Source of the DNA: CAINVV01 sp038323575
GTDB taxonomy: Bacteria > Bacteroidota > Bacteroidia > Bacteroidales > Prolixibacteraceae
DNA: 30,222 nucleotides
Assembly (NCBI GenBank): GCA_038323575.1
Contig: JBBQHB010000065.1
Span: 1-30,222, forward strand
Reading direction: 5' to 3'
Positions within the stretch are counted from its first letter, which is position 1; each line of letters begins with the position of its first letter. This document shows positions 21,337 to 30,222 of this stretch, one piece after another. A program made the translations under genes and the position numbers. The notes under the pieces were generated by a model, which saw nothing but the letters and a program-made list of their open reading frames with translations, was not told the DNA's origin and ran no database searches.

Positions 21337-22860
21337 TTATTTCTTCTCACTTTGCTTATGATCCATTTCATTCAATATTTTGTCGACATCTATCCCTAAC
21401 CCTTTGGCTACAGCCATTCCGAGTTTTGTGTCTGCACGAAAAAAGTGACAAAGCTGACGATTGATAATCAGGTCTTTTTTCTCGCCATTAATTCCACTCA
21501 TCGATGTAACGATGTTATCAACCAGGTTGTGCTGGTCGTAATCATTCAGTGCTTTGTTAAACAGCCAACCGGACTGTGTAAAGTGGTCATCTTCACCCTG
21601 CCCGTTTCGGTCATACCAGTCGGCTACATTACTTTCCAAAACCATTGGTGGTTCTTTGTACGTCTCATCAATGTAAATGTCATCGAAGCTGTTCGGAGAA
21701 TAGTTCGGACTGTCTTCGCCGTTTCCATCCACACGCATGGCGCCATCTCTTTCGTAATTGGCAACCATGTACGGACATTTATTCACCGGAATCTGTTCGT
21801 AATTTACGCCTAAGCGATACCGGTGCGCATCGGGATAGGAGAGTATCCGACCCTGCAGCATTTTATCGGGTGAATAACCAATCCCATCTACCACATTGGC
21901 TGGCGAGAAGGCGCTTTGTTCCACATCGGCAAAATAGTTTTTCGGAATCTGATTGAGTTCCATCGTTCCGACATCAATCAATGGAAAATCTTTGTGAGGC
22001 CATACCTTGGTTAAATCAAACGGATTGAAAGGGAAATCTTTTGCCTGTTCTTTTGTCATTGCCTGGATGCATAATTTCCACTTGGGGAAATCTTTTTTGT
22101 CAATTGCATCCACCAAATCCCGTTGAGCAAAGTCAAGGTCTTTCCCTTTCATTTCATTGGCTTCGTCATTTGTGAAGTTTTTAACTCCCTGCAAGGTTAT
22201 AAAATGGAATTTCACCCATACACTTTCATTTTTGGCATTAATCATACTAAAAGTGTGGGAACCGAACCCATGCATGTGCCTGTATCCATAAGGAGTTCCC
22301 CTGTCACTCATTAATATCAGTACCTGATGGAGGGATTCAGGATTCAAACTATAAAAATCCCACATCATGGTTGGACTTTTACAATTGGTACGGGGATCGC
22401 GCTTTTGTGTATGAATAAAGTCGCTGAATTTCTTCGGATCTTTGATAAAAAAGACAGGCGTATTGTTGCCCACTAAATCCCATATACCATCCTCGGTGTA
22501 GAATTTTAGTGCAAAACCTCTTGGGTCTCTTTCGGTGTCAGCACCTCCTTTTTCGCCGCCAACCAATGAAAAACGAGCAAACATTTTGGTCTGTTTCCCA
22601 ATCTTATTGAAGATTTTCGCTTTGGTGTACTGTCTGATATCGTGGGTTACCGTAAATGTTCCGAATGCTCCCGAACCTTTTGCATGAACGACTCTTTCAG
22701 GAATGCGTTCACGGTTGAAATGGGCCATTTTTTCGTGCAAAATGAAATCCTGCAAAAGCAATGGACCTCTGGCACCTGCACTCATCGTATTCTCATGCTC
22801 TGCATACGGTTTGCCCGATGCAGTAGTGAGTTTTCTATTTTTTTTCTTTTCAGACTTCAT
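21337..22860 (-). CDS. katA: Haem catalase, small-subunit (clade 3) type
   Basis: The 507-residue protein splits hydrogen peroxide into water and oxygen. The catalytic pair is H59 in ERVVHAKGSGAFGTF and N132 in LVGNNTPVFF. The proximal haem ligand is Y342 in GRILSYPDAHRYRLG, with R338 in front of it. The conserved RDPRGFALKFYT segment (111-122) is intact. A length near 500 without a C-terminal flavodoxin-like domain places it in the small-subunit group. The lysine-rich N-terminus (MKSEKKKNRK) is not a signal peptide, so it is cytoplasmic. It follows yihY by 39 bases. Confidence 0.97.
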   Translation of the reverse strand: MKSEKKKNRKLTTASGKPYAEHENTMSAGARGPLLLQDFILHEKMAHFNRERIPERVVHAKGSGAFGTFTVTHDIRQYTKAKIFNKIGKQTKMFARFSLVGGEKGGADTERDPRGFALKFYTEDGIWDLVGNNTPVFFIKDPKKFSDFIHTQKRDPRTNCKSPTMMWDFYSLNPESLHQVLILMSDRGTPYGYRHMHGFGSHTFSMINAKNESVWVKFHFITLQGVKNFTNDEANEMKGKDLDFAQRDLVDAIDKKDFPKWKLCIQAMTKEQAKDFPFNPFDLTKVWPHKDFPLIDVGTMELNQIPKNYFADVEQSAFSPANVVDGIGYSPDKMLQGRILSYPDAHRYRLGVNYEQIPVNKCPYMVANYERDGAMRVDGNGEDSPNYSPNSFDDIYIDETYKEPPMVLESNVADWYDRNGQGEDDHFTQSGWLFNKALNDYDQHNLVDNIVTSMSGINGEKKDLIINRQLCHFFRADTKLGMAVAKGLGIDVDKILNEMDHKQSEKK

Positions 22861-22899
22861 CTGTTTGTAATTCAGTTATTTGATAATGAATTAATGCGA

Positions 22900-23787
22900 T
22901 TATTTTTTCACTGCATTTTCGGAAGCTGCAATTTCTCCATAGAAATGATCCGAAAATACCTTGGTAAACTCGGCACCAAAAAATACAATCATTGAAGAAT
23001 AGGAAGTCCACAATAAAATAAGAATGATAGAACCTGCGGCGCCATACAATGATCCCGGGTTAGCATTGCCGAAGTAGAATCCAAGCGCTGTTTTTCCTAT
23101 TACAAATAATATTGAAGTAAGAAATGCCCCAAGCCAGACAGATTTCCATTTTACTTTAGCATCCGGAATAATTTTAAAAATCAATGCAAATAAAATTGTA
23201 ATAACACCCAGGGATAATACGAAATTGAAAATTTTTAAAAATACCAACAGAGATTCAGACCAATATTGTTGTATCCATGAACTCAAAGCTGATAATAAGG
23301 AAGATATTGCCAATGATATAAGTAACAGAAAGGCAATTGATAATATCAGACCCAATGAAAGAAGCCTTGATTTAATGAAGGTAAAAATACCGGATTTGGT
23401 AGTGGAGGCTTTTACTTCCCAAATTGTATTCAATGATTTTTGAAGTTCAACAAATACAGCAGTTGCTCCAATAATTATTGTTGCAATGCCAATAATAGTT
23501 GCCCACATGGAATCTTTTATTTTCAATGACATAATTATCATTTGCTGAATCTCATCTGCAGTATTAGTTCCCATTGCTTCAGCAATCTGGCTGTGCAAAT
23601 GACCACTCACTGCTTCGGCTCCAAAAAAATATCCTGCAAGAGTTATCACAATCACCAATAATCCGGGTAAGGCAAAAATGGCATTGTAACCTATTACAGC
23701 ACCCTGACGAAATGGATCACGCTCAAACCACTTTATAATTGTGGTTTTAAACAAGGTAACTATTTTATAAATTTTTAAATTCTTCAT
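22900..23787 (-). CDS. YihY/BrkB family membrane protein
   Basis: The 295-residue protein has an amphipathic N-terminus ending WFERDPFRQGAVIGYNAIFALPGLLVIV and about six transmembrane helices. Family phrases such as YNAIFALP, VELQKSLNTIWEV, FKIIPDAKVKWKSVWLGA and SLYGAAGSIILILLWTSYSS identify the YihY (BrkB) family of inner-membrane proteins. Older annotations call it ribonuclease BN, which is wrong for this fold. Its exact role is unknown; transport or envelope-linked functions have been suggested. It is the first gene of the cluster leading to catalase. The preceding 125-base gap contains two spaced direct repeats and ends at tamL. Confidence 0.88.
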   Translation of the reverse strand: MKNLKIYKIVTLFKTTIIKWFERDPFRQGAVIGYNAIFALPGLLVIVITLAGYFFGAEAVSGHLHSQIAEAMGTNTADEIQQMIIMSLKIKDSMWATIIGIATIIIGATAVFVELQKSLNTIWEVKASTTKSGIFTFIKSRLLSLGLILSIAFLLLISLAISSLLSALSSWIQQYWSESLLVFLKIFNFVLSLGVITILFALIFKIIPDAKVKWKSVWLGAFLTSILFVIGKTALGFYFGNANPGSLYGAAGSIILILLWTSYSSMIVFFGAEFTKVFSDHFYGEIAASENAVKK

Positions 23788-23847
23788 AGCCTAATTGACC
23801 CAAGGCATATTTTTCTTTTGGAATTCCAAAGGTGATTAACATACATC

Positions 23848-23881
23848 GAAATGTGTTACACAATTCTGGAAATGAGTTACA
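23848..23881. promoter_or_regulatory. Two 13-bp direct repeats, 21 bp apart, upstream of yihY
   Basis: GAAATGTGTTACA (23848-23860) and GAAATGAGTTACA (23869-23881) differ at one base and are spaced exactly two helical turns start to start. They lie about 60-95 bases upstream of the yihY ATG. Direct repeats at this period are typical of LytTR-domain regulators and of some OmpR-type response regulators. The regulator itself is not in the window. Confidence 0.5.
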
Positions 23882-23912
23882 TGATTCACACATTCTCAGG
23901 GACAAAGCATTT

Positions 23913-26213
23913 TTAGAACGGATATCCTATGGCCAGATTAAGAACCAGATTTTCTCTTCGCCATTGCTTATTGGCAAAGTCAATCTGGTCAAATACCCAG
24001 CGATCTCCACTCGCGAGCCAGGGTTTACGGATTGGGAAAGCCAGATCAGTGCGTAATATCAGGAAGGAAAGGTCAAAACGCAGACCGAGACCAGTACCCA
24101 CTGCCAGTTCTTTCAAAAACGCTTTGCTCAACTTTGCTCCTGGTTTATTGGCGTCGTCGTTGTAAAGCCAAACATTCCCGGCATCAATAAATACGGCACC
24201 ATGGATAAATCTGTACAGCTTTTTTCGATATTCCGTATTGATTTCCAGCTTAATATCTCCTGATTGGTCTGGAATAAAGCTGTTAAGGTTTGACTTGTTT
24301 AACCTGTAAGTGCCGGGACCCACTGAGCGTGCCATGAATGCCCGTATGCTGTTGGTTCCGCCGGCAAAATACTGTTTAATAAACGGCAGTTCTGATGAAT
24401 CGCCGGTGGGAATACCTACTCCAACGAAGATGCGGCTCGCCAGTTTCGATTCCGGGCCGGTTTTTAAGTAGTACCTTAAATCACCGTCAATCTTAACATA
24501 TTGCGAATATCGCATCCCAAAAATGGTGGCGCTATCTCCTGCTCTGTAATAGGTCTGCTGCACCAATCCAAGGATGTTTCCGGCAACGTCAATGTTCCCG
24601 TTAAAATAAATGTTATTTCTGTGTGTAACTTCCAATTGATTGGTATACGTAAATGAATAGGTGGAACCGATGATAAATTGTCGCTCGATGGTTCTCGCCA
24701 GGCTGGGCATTTTAATGATACTATCCTGGTATTTGGAAGTGATATTTGCTGGCTGAACCAAATTGATGCTGATTATATTCAGCTCGTGTTCTTTATGGAT
24801 ATTTTCTTTCCAATTGTATCCGGCAAGGATTCGGGAGGATGTCAGTGTATAAAGGAGAGGTTTATTAAGAATTTCATAGCCAAGTGTGAATTTCGTATGT
24901 GGCACAAATGCATTGGATGTATTGAAATGAAAAAATGGCACCAAAAACTGCGGAAGGGAAAGTGTCGATTCTGCCCCCAATCTGTAGGTGTTATTACCGG
25001 GTTGTGAGCCGCTTATCTGGAACTCAAATCCGCCATATGCTTTTATGATCAATTGTTCAGCTCCACGAAAGGTGTTCCGGTTGCGCCAGTTTACAGATAG
25101 CTCTGAACCCGTTAAGTTATTTGATTTTGTTGTTCCTACAACTTCGAAACGAATTGATTTTCGTGATAGCGGTGTGAGGTAATAAAATGCATCCAATGTA
25201 GGTCGGGGAGCATTCTCAACACGCTCGAATCGGTTGGTGACCAATTTGAATGAGCCGATAGACATCAGGCGATTTAAGGAGAGGTTGTGTGCTTTTCGAT
25301 TGTATTGTTCTCCGCTCTTAAAGAATATAGACCGACTGAAAACACTTGGTTTAAAGGTATTGTCTTTATCTATCACATAAAATCCATCGAAGAAAACAGC
25401 ATTGTTTTTGGTACTATCGGCCCGGGCTTGCGTAAGACTGAAATTCGGGTATATGCTAATATCGCCGATAACATAGGGATTTTTGGCCAAATGTGGTGTT
25501 TCCCGTTTTATCGTCAGATAAAGGTTTACCTGGTGATTGCCAATGGTGCTGTCGACCTTAACCAGCAAATATTCAGGGCTGAAATAGTAAAATCCTTCTT
25601 CCTTTAAAGTTTGGTCAATTCGGGTTCGTTCGCCTTTGATAACGTCCAGGTTGAAGGGGTCGTTCGGTATTAGCAGAGATTTGGAATGAGTGGCTGTCAC
25701 GGCTTTTCCCAATTGTGTACTATCTTTAGTAAAAGCAATTGTTTTGATCAGGTATTGACTTCCGGGTACTGTAAGGTAATTTGCTTTTACCCTCAATTTT
25801 CCTGAGACGGTATCCGAAGACACAGCAGCATTGAAGAATCCTTTGTTTTCCAGTCGATTTTGCAATATCTTTTGATTCAACTGCAAATCAACAGCGCTGG
25901 CCAGAACTGGTGGTTCACCGATCTTGTATTTTAACCAATTGCGCAGACCTTTAGGCTTTTTAGGTGTTCCGGCGATATTGAAAGCAAACAGCTTTAGTCT
26001 TAAACCCAAAAAAGAGCTGTTGGGTTTTGGCCGCGTCAATGTTTTCAGGTCGGCCAGGAGGGCTTTTTTCTCACTCCTGGTAATACTGTCACATACAACT
26101 TTAACCTCCGCTCCAACGTACAGTTTTTCGCCTTTGGGCAGGTATCTGGTATTGCTGCAAGCTGCCAGAACAAGTAAGCTGCAAACAAAAAAGTAATATC
26201 TTATCTTATTCAT
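23913..26213 (-). CDS. tamL: TamL, lipoprotein of the BamA/TamA outer-membrane superfamily
   Basis: The 766-residue protein has a lipoprotein signal with lipobox VLAAC (C19), POTRA-like domains (about 30-330) and a C-terminal 16-strand barrel ending in phenylalanine (AIGYPF). The superfamily motif is GGTNSIRAF (618-626), followed by RSVGPG and ELAVGTGLGLRFDL. A lipidated BamA-like barrel gene directly upstream or downstream of tamB is the Bacteroidota form of TamA, called TamL. TamA/TamL and TamB act in envelope biogenesis, probably in lipid transport and outer-membrane protein insertion. The start overlaps the end of tamB by 8 bases, so the pair is one operon with tamB first. Confidence 0.9.
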   Translation of the reverse strand: MNKIRYYFFVCSLLVLAACSNTRYLPKGEKLYVGAEVKVVCDSITRSEKKALLADLKTLTRPKPNSSFLGLRLKLFAFNIAGTPKKPKGLRNWLKYKIGEPPVLASAVDLQLNQKILQNRLENKGFFNAAVSSDTVSGKLRVKANYLTVPGSQYLIKTIAFTKDSTQLGKAVTATHSKSLLIPNDPFNLDVIKGERTRIDQTLKEEGFYYFSPEYLLVKVDSTIGNHQVNLYLTIKRETPHLAKNPYVIGDISIYPNFSLTQARADSTKNNAVFFDGFYVIDKDNTFKPSVFSRSIFFKSGEQYNRKAHNLSLNRLMSIGSFKLVTNRFERVENAPRPTLDAFYYLTPLSRKSIRFEVVGTTKSNNLTGSELSVNWRNRNTFRGAEQLIIKAYGGFEFQISGSQPGNNTYRLGAESTLSLPQFLVPFFHFNTSNAFVPHTKFTLGYEILNKPLLYTLTSSRILAGYNWKENIHKEHELNIISINLVQPANITSKYQDSIIKMPSLARTIERQFIIGSTYSFTYTNQLEVTHRNNIYFNGNIDVAGNILGLVQQTYYRAGDSATIFGMRYSQYVKIDGDLRYYLKTGPESKLASRIFVGVGIPTGDSSELPFIKQYFAGGTNSIRAFMARSVGPGTYRLNKSNLNSFIPDQSGDIKLEINTEYRKKLYRFIHGAVFIDAGNVWLYNDDANKPGAKLSKAFLKELAVGTGLGLRFDLSFLILRTDLAFPIRKPWLASGDRWVFDQIDFANKQWRRENLVLNLAIGYPF

Positions 26214-29200
26214 CGATTTTCTTTTTTGTTTCGTTTGCGATCTTTTTCATTTGATCTTTACGGACAAAGATTTCCTTAAACACCGTATAATCGATGGTGA
26301 AAATAAAACCCACGCCGGTTTCAACCAAGTAACCTTCGGCCACACCCTGGTACTCGTTTTTACGGTAAGCCCTGAGCATATACCTGCCATCCTTCGAAAG
26401 CTGGTAATCCAGCGCCACATTTCCTGCAATATTGCTGGCATTCTGGTTGGCGTTTCTGGGACCTTCCAACTCAAAATTACTACCGATAGTTACTTTCAAC
26501 CGGTCGCTTAGAAGCTGTTTGGATATACCCAAATTAAGTTCGGTGTGGTTTTGTAATGTTCCGGTGGTATAATCGTCACTCGAAACCAAGTCGAAATTCA
26601 GATCAACGCCATCTATTAAATTTCCGGCTAACTGATTCATCTGTTCAGATAATATTTTGCTCGCACTGCTACGGGCCATTGATGCGATACCACCCCCTCC
26701 TGCACCGTTTGCGAAGGGGTTCTCGGCCACAAAACGGTTGAGTAGCAACAAGGCAAAAACCTGTTTGTTTAATTCTGAAGGCTGGGTTTTTAGCTGCGTG
26801 AGCTGGTACTGCACGTTATCCACTACATCTCGTGCTACGTTGTAGTTGCGGTTGGGCAGTGCAATATCAAAAGTAAGCAACGGTTTCATTAATTCGCCAC
26901 GCATGTTTAATGTCACTTCGAAGGGAAGTTTCTGCTTGTAGCGGTTTAAGGATGCCTTTGGTTCGTCCAGTTTGCTTTCAACCAGATCATAGGGTGCCGT
27001 GTTGGCAACATAAACAGCGGTAACATTCACATCGGCCTTGGTCGGTTCGCCTTGCCAGGTTATCGTGCTGCCCCTTTGCAAGGAAAAACGCCTTTTCATG
27101 AAATTGAATGAAAGTTCATAGGTCCCTTTTGTAACCTCAAAAGTACCTGTGAGATTCATTTTTCCACTTGGATCAATTCCTGCTGCTAACTGCATATCGC
27201 CCTGCATCCTCACGAAATCTCCATTGGCCTCGTCGATAATAAGGTTAAAAACAGCGCTGCTGTCGGCCACCAAATTCACAGATACATTCATGCCGGTGAT
27301 GGATTGATTGTTTAACGAATCTAATCCAGCACTGGTATCTGTTACACCAGCAAGATCCTTCATGTTAACAAACTCAACTACTCCCTCCCTTTCAACAATT
27401 CCCAGATCACTTTGAGGCATAACAACAGTAAGGTCTGTTCCCTTGTTAATACGCAGGCTGCCTTCAACCACAGGGCTACCCAAATTCCCGCCAATTTTCA
27501 ATTCACTGTCTAAAAGCAACTTGCCATAGAAGAGCTTGTTGTCTTTTTTAGTGCTGCTTAAAACTTTAAAATTTTTGCTGTTAACAGTGAGCCCGAAACG
27601 GTAATCCCGGTAATTGACTGTATATAGCGAACCGTCTACTATGGCCTTATTCCCTATAGAATCAACCAGGGTAAATGTATCTAAGTGGATGCCATCCCCG
27701 GTAAAACTCACTTTTTCATCCGCAATGGTGTAATAGGAGTTAAACTTGACAATGTTAAATGCTACCTGGTTGAATCGAAGGTCGCCAAGAATAGCCGGAG
27801 CCTTTGTGGTGCCGGTAATGGCAAATTTTCCATTTATATTTCCTGATGCATTTTTCAGATTGCCCATGCTAAAACCTTCTATTGTAGCAAGGTTGAGTTT
27901 GCGGATATCCAAATCAAATTTAAAACTGCTTTGATTCTGAGGTTTGAGATAATATTCGCCTCCAAGCACGACATCATTTCCCTTGCCACTAATAGTAATA
28001 TTGGCTGCATAGGTATTTGCCGTCTGATTATTGACCTTCAAGTTGATATCTCCAAGTGTGTCAGCCTGAAAAGAAAAATTTCGAACGGTTAGGTTGCTGG
28101 CAAAAATCGGATTGCTTTCAAGGTTGCTAAGGTCAATATTGCCGTTGATAGTCCCGTCTGCCCTAAACTTATCAGATGCAACAAATGCTGTTATAGTGGA
28201 TATTTTGAAATTAGTAAAATCAATTTTTAAAGGGGAATTAACCAGATGTGGATTGGAGTTTACCGAAATGATCTGATCGTTTACTGAAAGTTTTAAATTG
28301 TCTGCCAAGATTCCTTTTGATCCAAACTGTACAAGATTTTCGGGTGTAACGATCCATGAATCGTAATTAAGCATTAAACCATCCCTGTTAAAACTGAAAC
28401 GATACTGACCATCACTGACTGAAAACTGTCCGGGGAGGTGATATTTATTTTTATCATTTTTGTCTTTAACATTCAGAGTTACATTCACCCGGTTATCCTG
28501 AGCCCTGCCAAAAAGGTCAGTTTTGTAAATCAATAATGAACCACTTGAAATTTTATCGAGATGGAGATTGTAATTCAATGCCTTTCCGTCACTATCTATT
28601 GTCAACTTGACTTGATCAACGGAAGTACCTGAATACATAATTTTTGAAGCCGCAGCTTCTATTTTTAAAACACCGTCTTTGCTGTTAAAACTACCTTTCA
28701 CCTGAACCGGCTCCAGATGGGTTAAAAGCGGATCAAACTCCTGCAAAATCGGGCGATTGGTAACATTTAAAGTAAAGTTGAATACCTGATCTTTGCTTAC
28801 GGGCTTTTTCTCGCCGTTGCCAATTTTAAAATATTTGCCGACCTCGTTGGTTACAGCGGGGCTGATTTGGGTTAAATTATATTGTCCTTTCAGACTTGCG
28901 GTTAAGAATTCCGAATGAATTTCAAGGTCTTTCTCATTACCAATAATGGTAGAAGAAATTTTTATGGTATCAAGTTGGTAACCCTTTTTGTTCGTATGTA
29001 CCGATAATCCGCTGGCGGTCAGGGCGCCGATCAGGCTGTCAGGATTGGTAGATGGCAGGTTAGCCACAATTTTTCCATGGATGCGAAGATCAGAATCAGA
29101 CAGATTTAATTTTTGAAGATTTAGCGTGTCAATCTTCAGCGTAAAATCAACCGCAGGGTATTTGTTTTCAATATTTGCATTTGCATCCAGATTGAACCGA

Positions 29201-30222
29201 AGATTCTGGTCAATCATTTTAGCAGTCAGCATGAGGTGCTGATTTGTAACATTCCCGTCTATAGTCATGTTTTTGTATGTATATCCTTTTACTTCGGCAC
29301 TCGTGGCAACCACGTTAAACCGTGCATTCATAGTTTTCGGGTTAGCGCTTTTGCCTGTGACCCGGGCATGGCCGCTAATCCTGCCCAGTATTGAATCCTG
29401 ATTTAGTAAATGACCCACATTAAAATCAACCAAATCAATACTTGCCATAATTGCTTCGTTCCCTTTTTGATTTCCATTTTGCAAATCAGCTGAAATTAGT
29501 GCAACACCGTAACTGGAATTCATATCCAATTTGGTTGTAAAACTGCTTAACCCTCCGTTAAACCTGCCTGATATTTTGAAATCTTCGGGCAGGCGTATAG
29601 TTGCAGGAACCATACCGGAAGGAATAAGCTGATTCATATCTTTACTTCCTGATTTAAATTCGTGAATGGTCAGATCGAGTTTTGCATGGTTCATATCGGG
29701 CAATCCTGAAATATTTCCGGATAAATTCATCCGGGTATTCCCGAAACCGGTTATGAGTAAATCTGGAATGTTCAATCTGCCCATACTTCCCTTTACATTT
29801 GCCGTTATATTTAAGATGGCATCAGGATTATTCTTAAACGCCTCAACATTAGATAATTGAGGTGCAAAAGTTAAAATGTCCTTAAAGCTTAATCTATTGT
29901 TCTTCAGATTTGCCTCAATGCTGATCGTTCCGGGATCTATTGCCATGGAATCTAAGGATGGATAGCTGATACGGAAATAATTACCTAAAGTTGTTCCGGG
30001 TGTTTCAAGATTCAGATCTTTGAGGACAACCCCTGTATTGCAGTATAAAAAATCGGTTCTGAGTGCGGATAAAACAAAGCCGTCTTTATTCCTTACACTT
30101 CCTTCGGAAATTTGACCTGAGATGGTATCCTGGCTGTATGAAAACGCTTTTGCCTGCAACCTTAAACCTGTTAGTGCCAGGTGTGCATAGTCCATTCCCT
30201 GATTTTGAACCGGCTTATTATA
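26206..30222 (-). CDS. tamB: TamB-like translocation/assembly protein (5' end outside the window)
   Basis: The frame is open from the window edge to its stop at 26206 and gives over 1330 residues; the N-terminal anchor is missing. The visible part is a long series of beta-rich repeats of the AsmA/TamB kind (for example LKLSVNDQIISVNSNPHL, VRNFSFQADTLGDINLKVN). It ends with the DUF490 (TamB C-terminal) domain over roughly the last 350 residues, including GSLRINKGTDLTVVMPQ, YELSFNFMKRRFSLQ and LLNRFVAENPF. TamB spans the periplasm, anchored in the inner membrane, and docks on the outer-membrane partner encoded by the next gene. An ATG at 30195 is inside the protein and is not the start, since nine more sense codons precede it. 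Confidence 0.92.
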   Translation of the reverse strand, partial: YNKPVQNQGMDYAHLALTGLRLQAKAFSYSQDTISGQISEGSVRNKDGFVLSALRTDFLYCNTGVVLKDLNLETPGTTLGNYFRISYPSLDSMAIDPGTISIEANLKNNRLSFKDILTFAPQLSNVEAFKNNPDAILNITANVKGSMGRLNIPDLLITGFGNTRMNLSGNISGLPDMNHAKLDLTIHEFKSGSKDMNQLIPSGMVPATIRLPEDFKISGRFNGGLSSFTTKLDMNSSYGVALISADLQNGNQKGNEAIMASIDLVDFNVGHLLNQDSILGRISGHARVTGKSANPKTMNARFNVVATSAEVKGYTYKNMTIDGNVTNQHLMLTAKMIDQNLRFNLDANANIENKYPAVDFTLKIDTLNLQKLNLSDSDLRIHGKIVANLPSTNPDSLIGALTASGLSVHTNKKGYQLDTIKISSTIIGNEKDLEIHSEFLTASLKGQYNLTQISPAVTNEVGKYFKIGNGEKKPVSKDQVFNFTLNVTNRPILQEFDPLLTHLEPVQVKGSFNSKDGVLKIEAAASKIMYSGTSVDQVKLTIDSDGKALNYNLHLDKISSGSLLIYKTDLFGRAQDNRVNVTLNVKDKNDKNKYHLPGQFSVSDGQYRFSFNRDGLMLNYDSWIVTPENLVQFGSKGILADNLKLSVNDQIISVNSNPHLVNSPLKIDFTNFKISTITAFVASDKFRADGTINGNIDLSNLESNPIFASNLTVRNFSFQADTLGDINLKVNNQTANTYAANITISGKGNDVVLGGEYYLKPQNQSSFKFDLDIRKLNLATIEGFSMGNLKNASGNINGKFAITGTTKAPAILGDLRFNQVAFNIVKFNSYYTIADEKVSFTGDGIHLDTFTLVDSIGNKAIVDGSLYTVNYRDYRFGLTVNSKNFKVLSSTKKDNKLFYGKLLLDSELKIGGNLGSPVVEGSLRINKGTDLTVVMPQSDLGIVEREGVVEFVNMKDLAGVTDTSAGLDSLNNQSITGMNVSVNLVADSSAVFNLIIDEANGDFVRMQGDMQLAAGIDPSGKMNLTGTFEVTKGTYELSFNFMKRRFSLQRGSTITWQGEPTKADVNVTAVYVANTAPYDLVESKLDEPKASLNRYKQKLPFEVTLNMRGELMKPLLTFDIALPNRNYNVARDVVDNVQYQLTQLKTQPSELNKQVFALLLLNRFVAENPFANGAGGGGIASMARSSASKILSEQMNQLAGNLIDGVDLNFDLVSSDDYTTGTLQNHTELNLGISKQLLSDRLKVTIGSNFELEGPRNANQNASNIAGNVALDYQLSKDGRYMLRAYRKNEYQGVAEGYLVETGVGFIFTIDYTVFKEIFVRKDQMKKIANETKKKIDE

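Noticed and set aside
30193..30195. ATG at 30195 as the tamB start
   Set aside because: Sense codons continue upstream to the window edge, the protein lacks an N-terminal anchor at this point, and TamB proteins are longer, so the gene is cut by the window.

Overview
The window looks like a chromosomal segment of a Bacteroidota species, probably an environmental, facultatively respiring member of the Bacteroidales/Marinilabiliales type. The evidence is the set of lineage-typical proteins: a PorT-like outer-membrane barrel, a lipoprotein version of the TamA/BamA barrel (TamL) next to TamB, a bifunctional HisB, and a GGGC-type small membrane protein. There is also one textbook Bacteroidota promoter (TTTG, 19 bp, TATATTTG) in front of the nitric-oxide reductase gene. 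Nearly everything from 1.8 kb onward is on the minus strand. The exceptions are the first three genes and the Rrf2 regulator. I see no tRNA, rRNA, CRISPR array or transposase.

Layout. Positions 1-1652 (+) hold the end of an unidentified gene, an outer-membrane barrel gene and a lipoprotein gene broken by a frameshift. A two-way terminator at 1713-1752 separates them from a minus-strand DUF1460 amidase-like gene. Positions 2828-11834 (-) are a complete histidine operon read hisG-hisD-hisC-hisB-purU-redoxin-hisH-hisA-hisF-hisIE. Its leader encodes the peptide MTKINFHPGHHNNLP, followed by four mutually exclusive pairing segments, which is the layout of a ribosome-stalling attenuator. Positions 12057-14897 hold a quinol-dependent nitric-oxide reductase gene and a divergent Rrf2-family regulator, with a perfect spaced palindrome over the norB promoter. 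Positions 15159-23787 (-) look like one long stress/metal cluster, read yihY, catalase, a 39-residue membrane protein, Fe-type superoxide dismutase, DUF5661, a flavin reductase, an AsmA-like protein, another 39-residue membrane protein and the copper ATPase copA. Two gene remnants lie inside this cluster, one of them the N-terminus of a type III polyketide synthase. Positions 23913-30222 (-) hold tamL and a tamB cut by the window end.

How it works together. The his genes cover every step from PRPP and ATP to histidine. The HisH/HisF step releases AICAR, whose recycling needs 10-formyl-tetrahydrofolate, the substrate of the co-located PurU. NorB with Rrf2 is a nitric-oxide detoxification or respiration unit. 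Catalase, SOD and CopA suggest an oxidative and copper stress response. TamL and TamB span the envelope.

The least expected feature is in the gaps. Several unrelated families of short degenerate 'word' repeats, with units of about 7-10 bp, recur in both orientations. Together with a second class based on ACCACAAAGG and ACCACAGATT words, they fill many gaps, often run into stop codons and in places encode the last residues of proteins. Database comparison was not possible, so all family names come from motifs read by eye.
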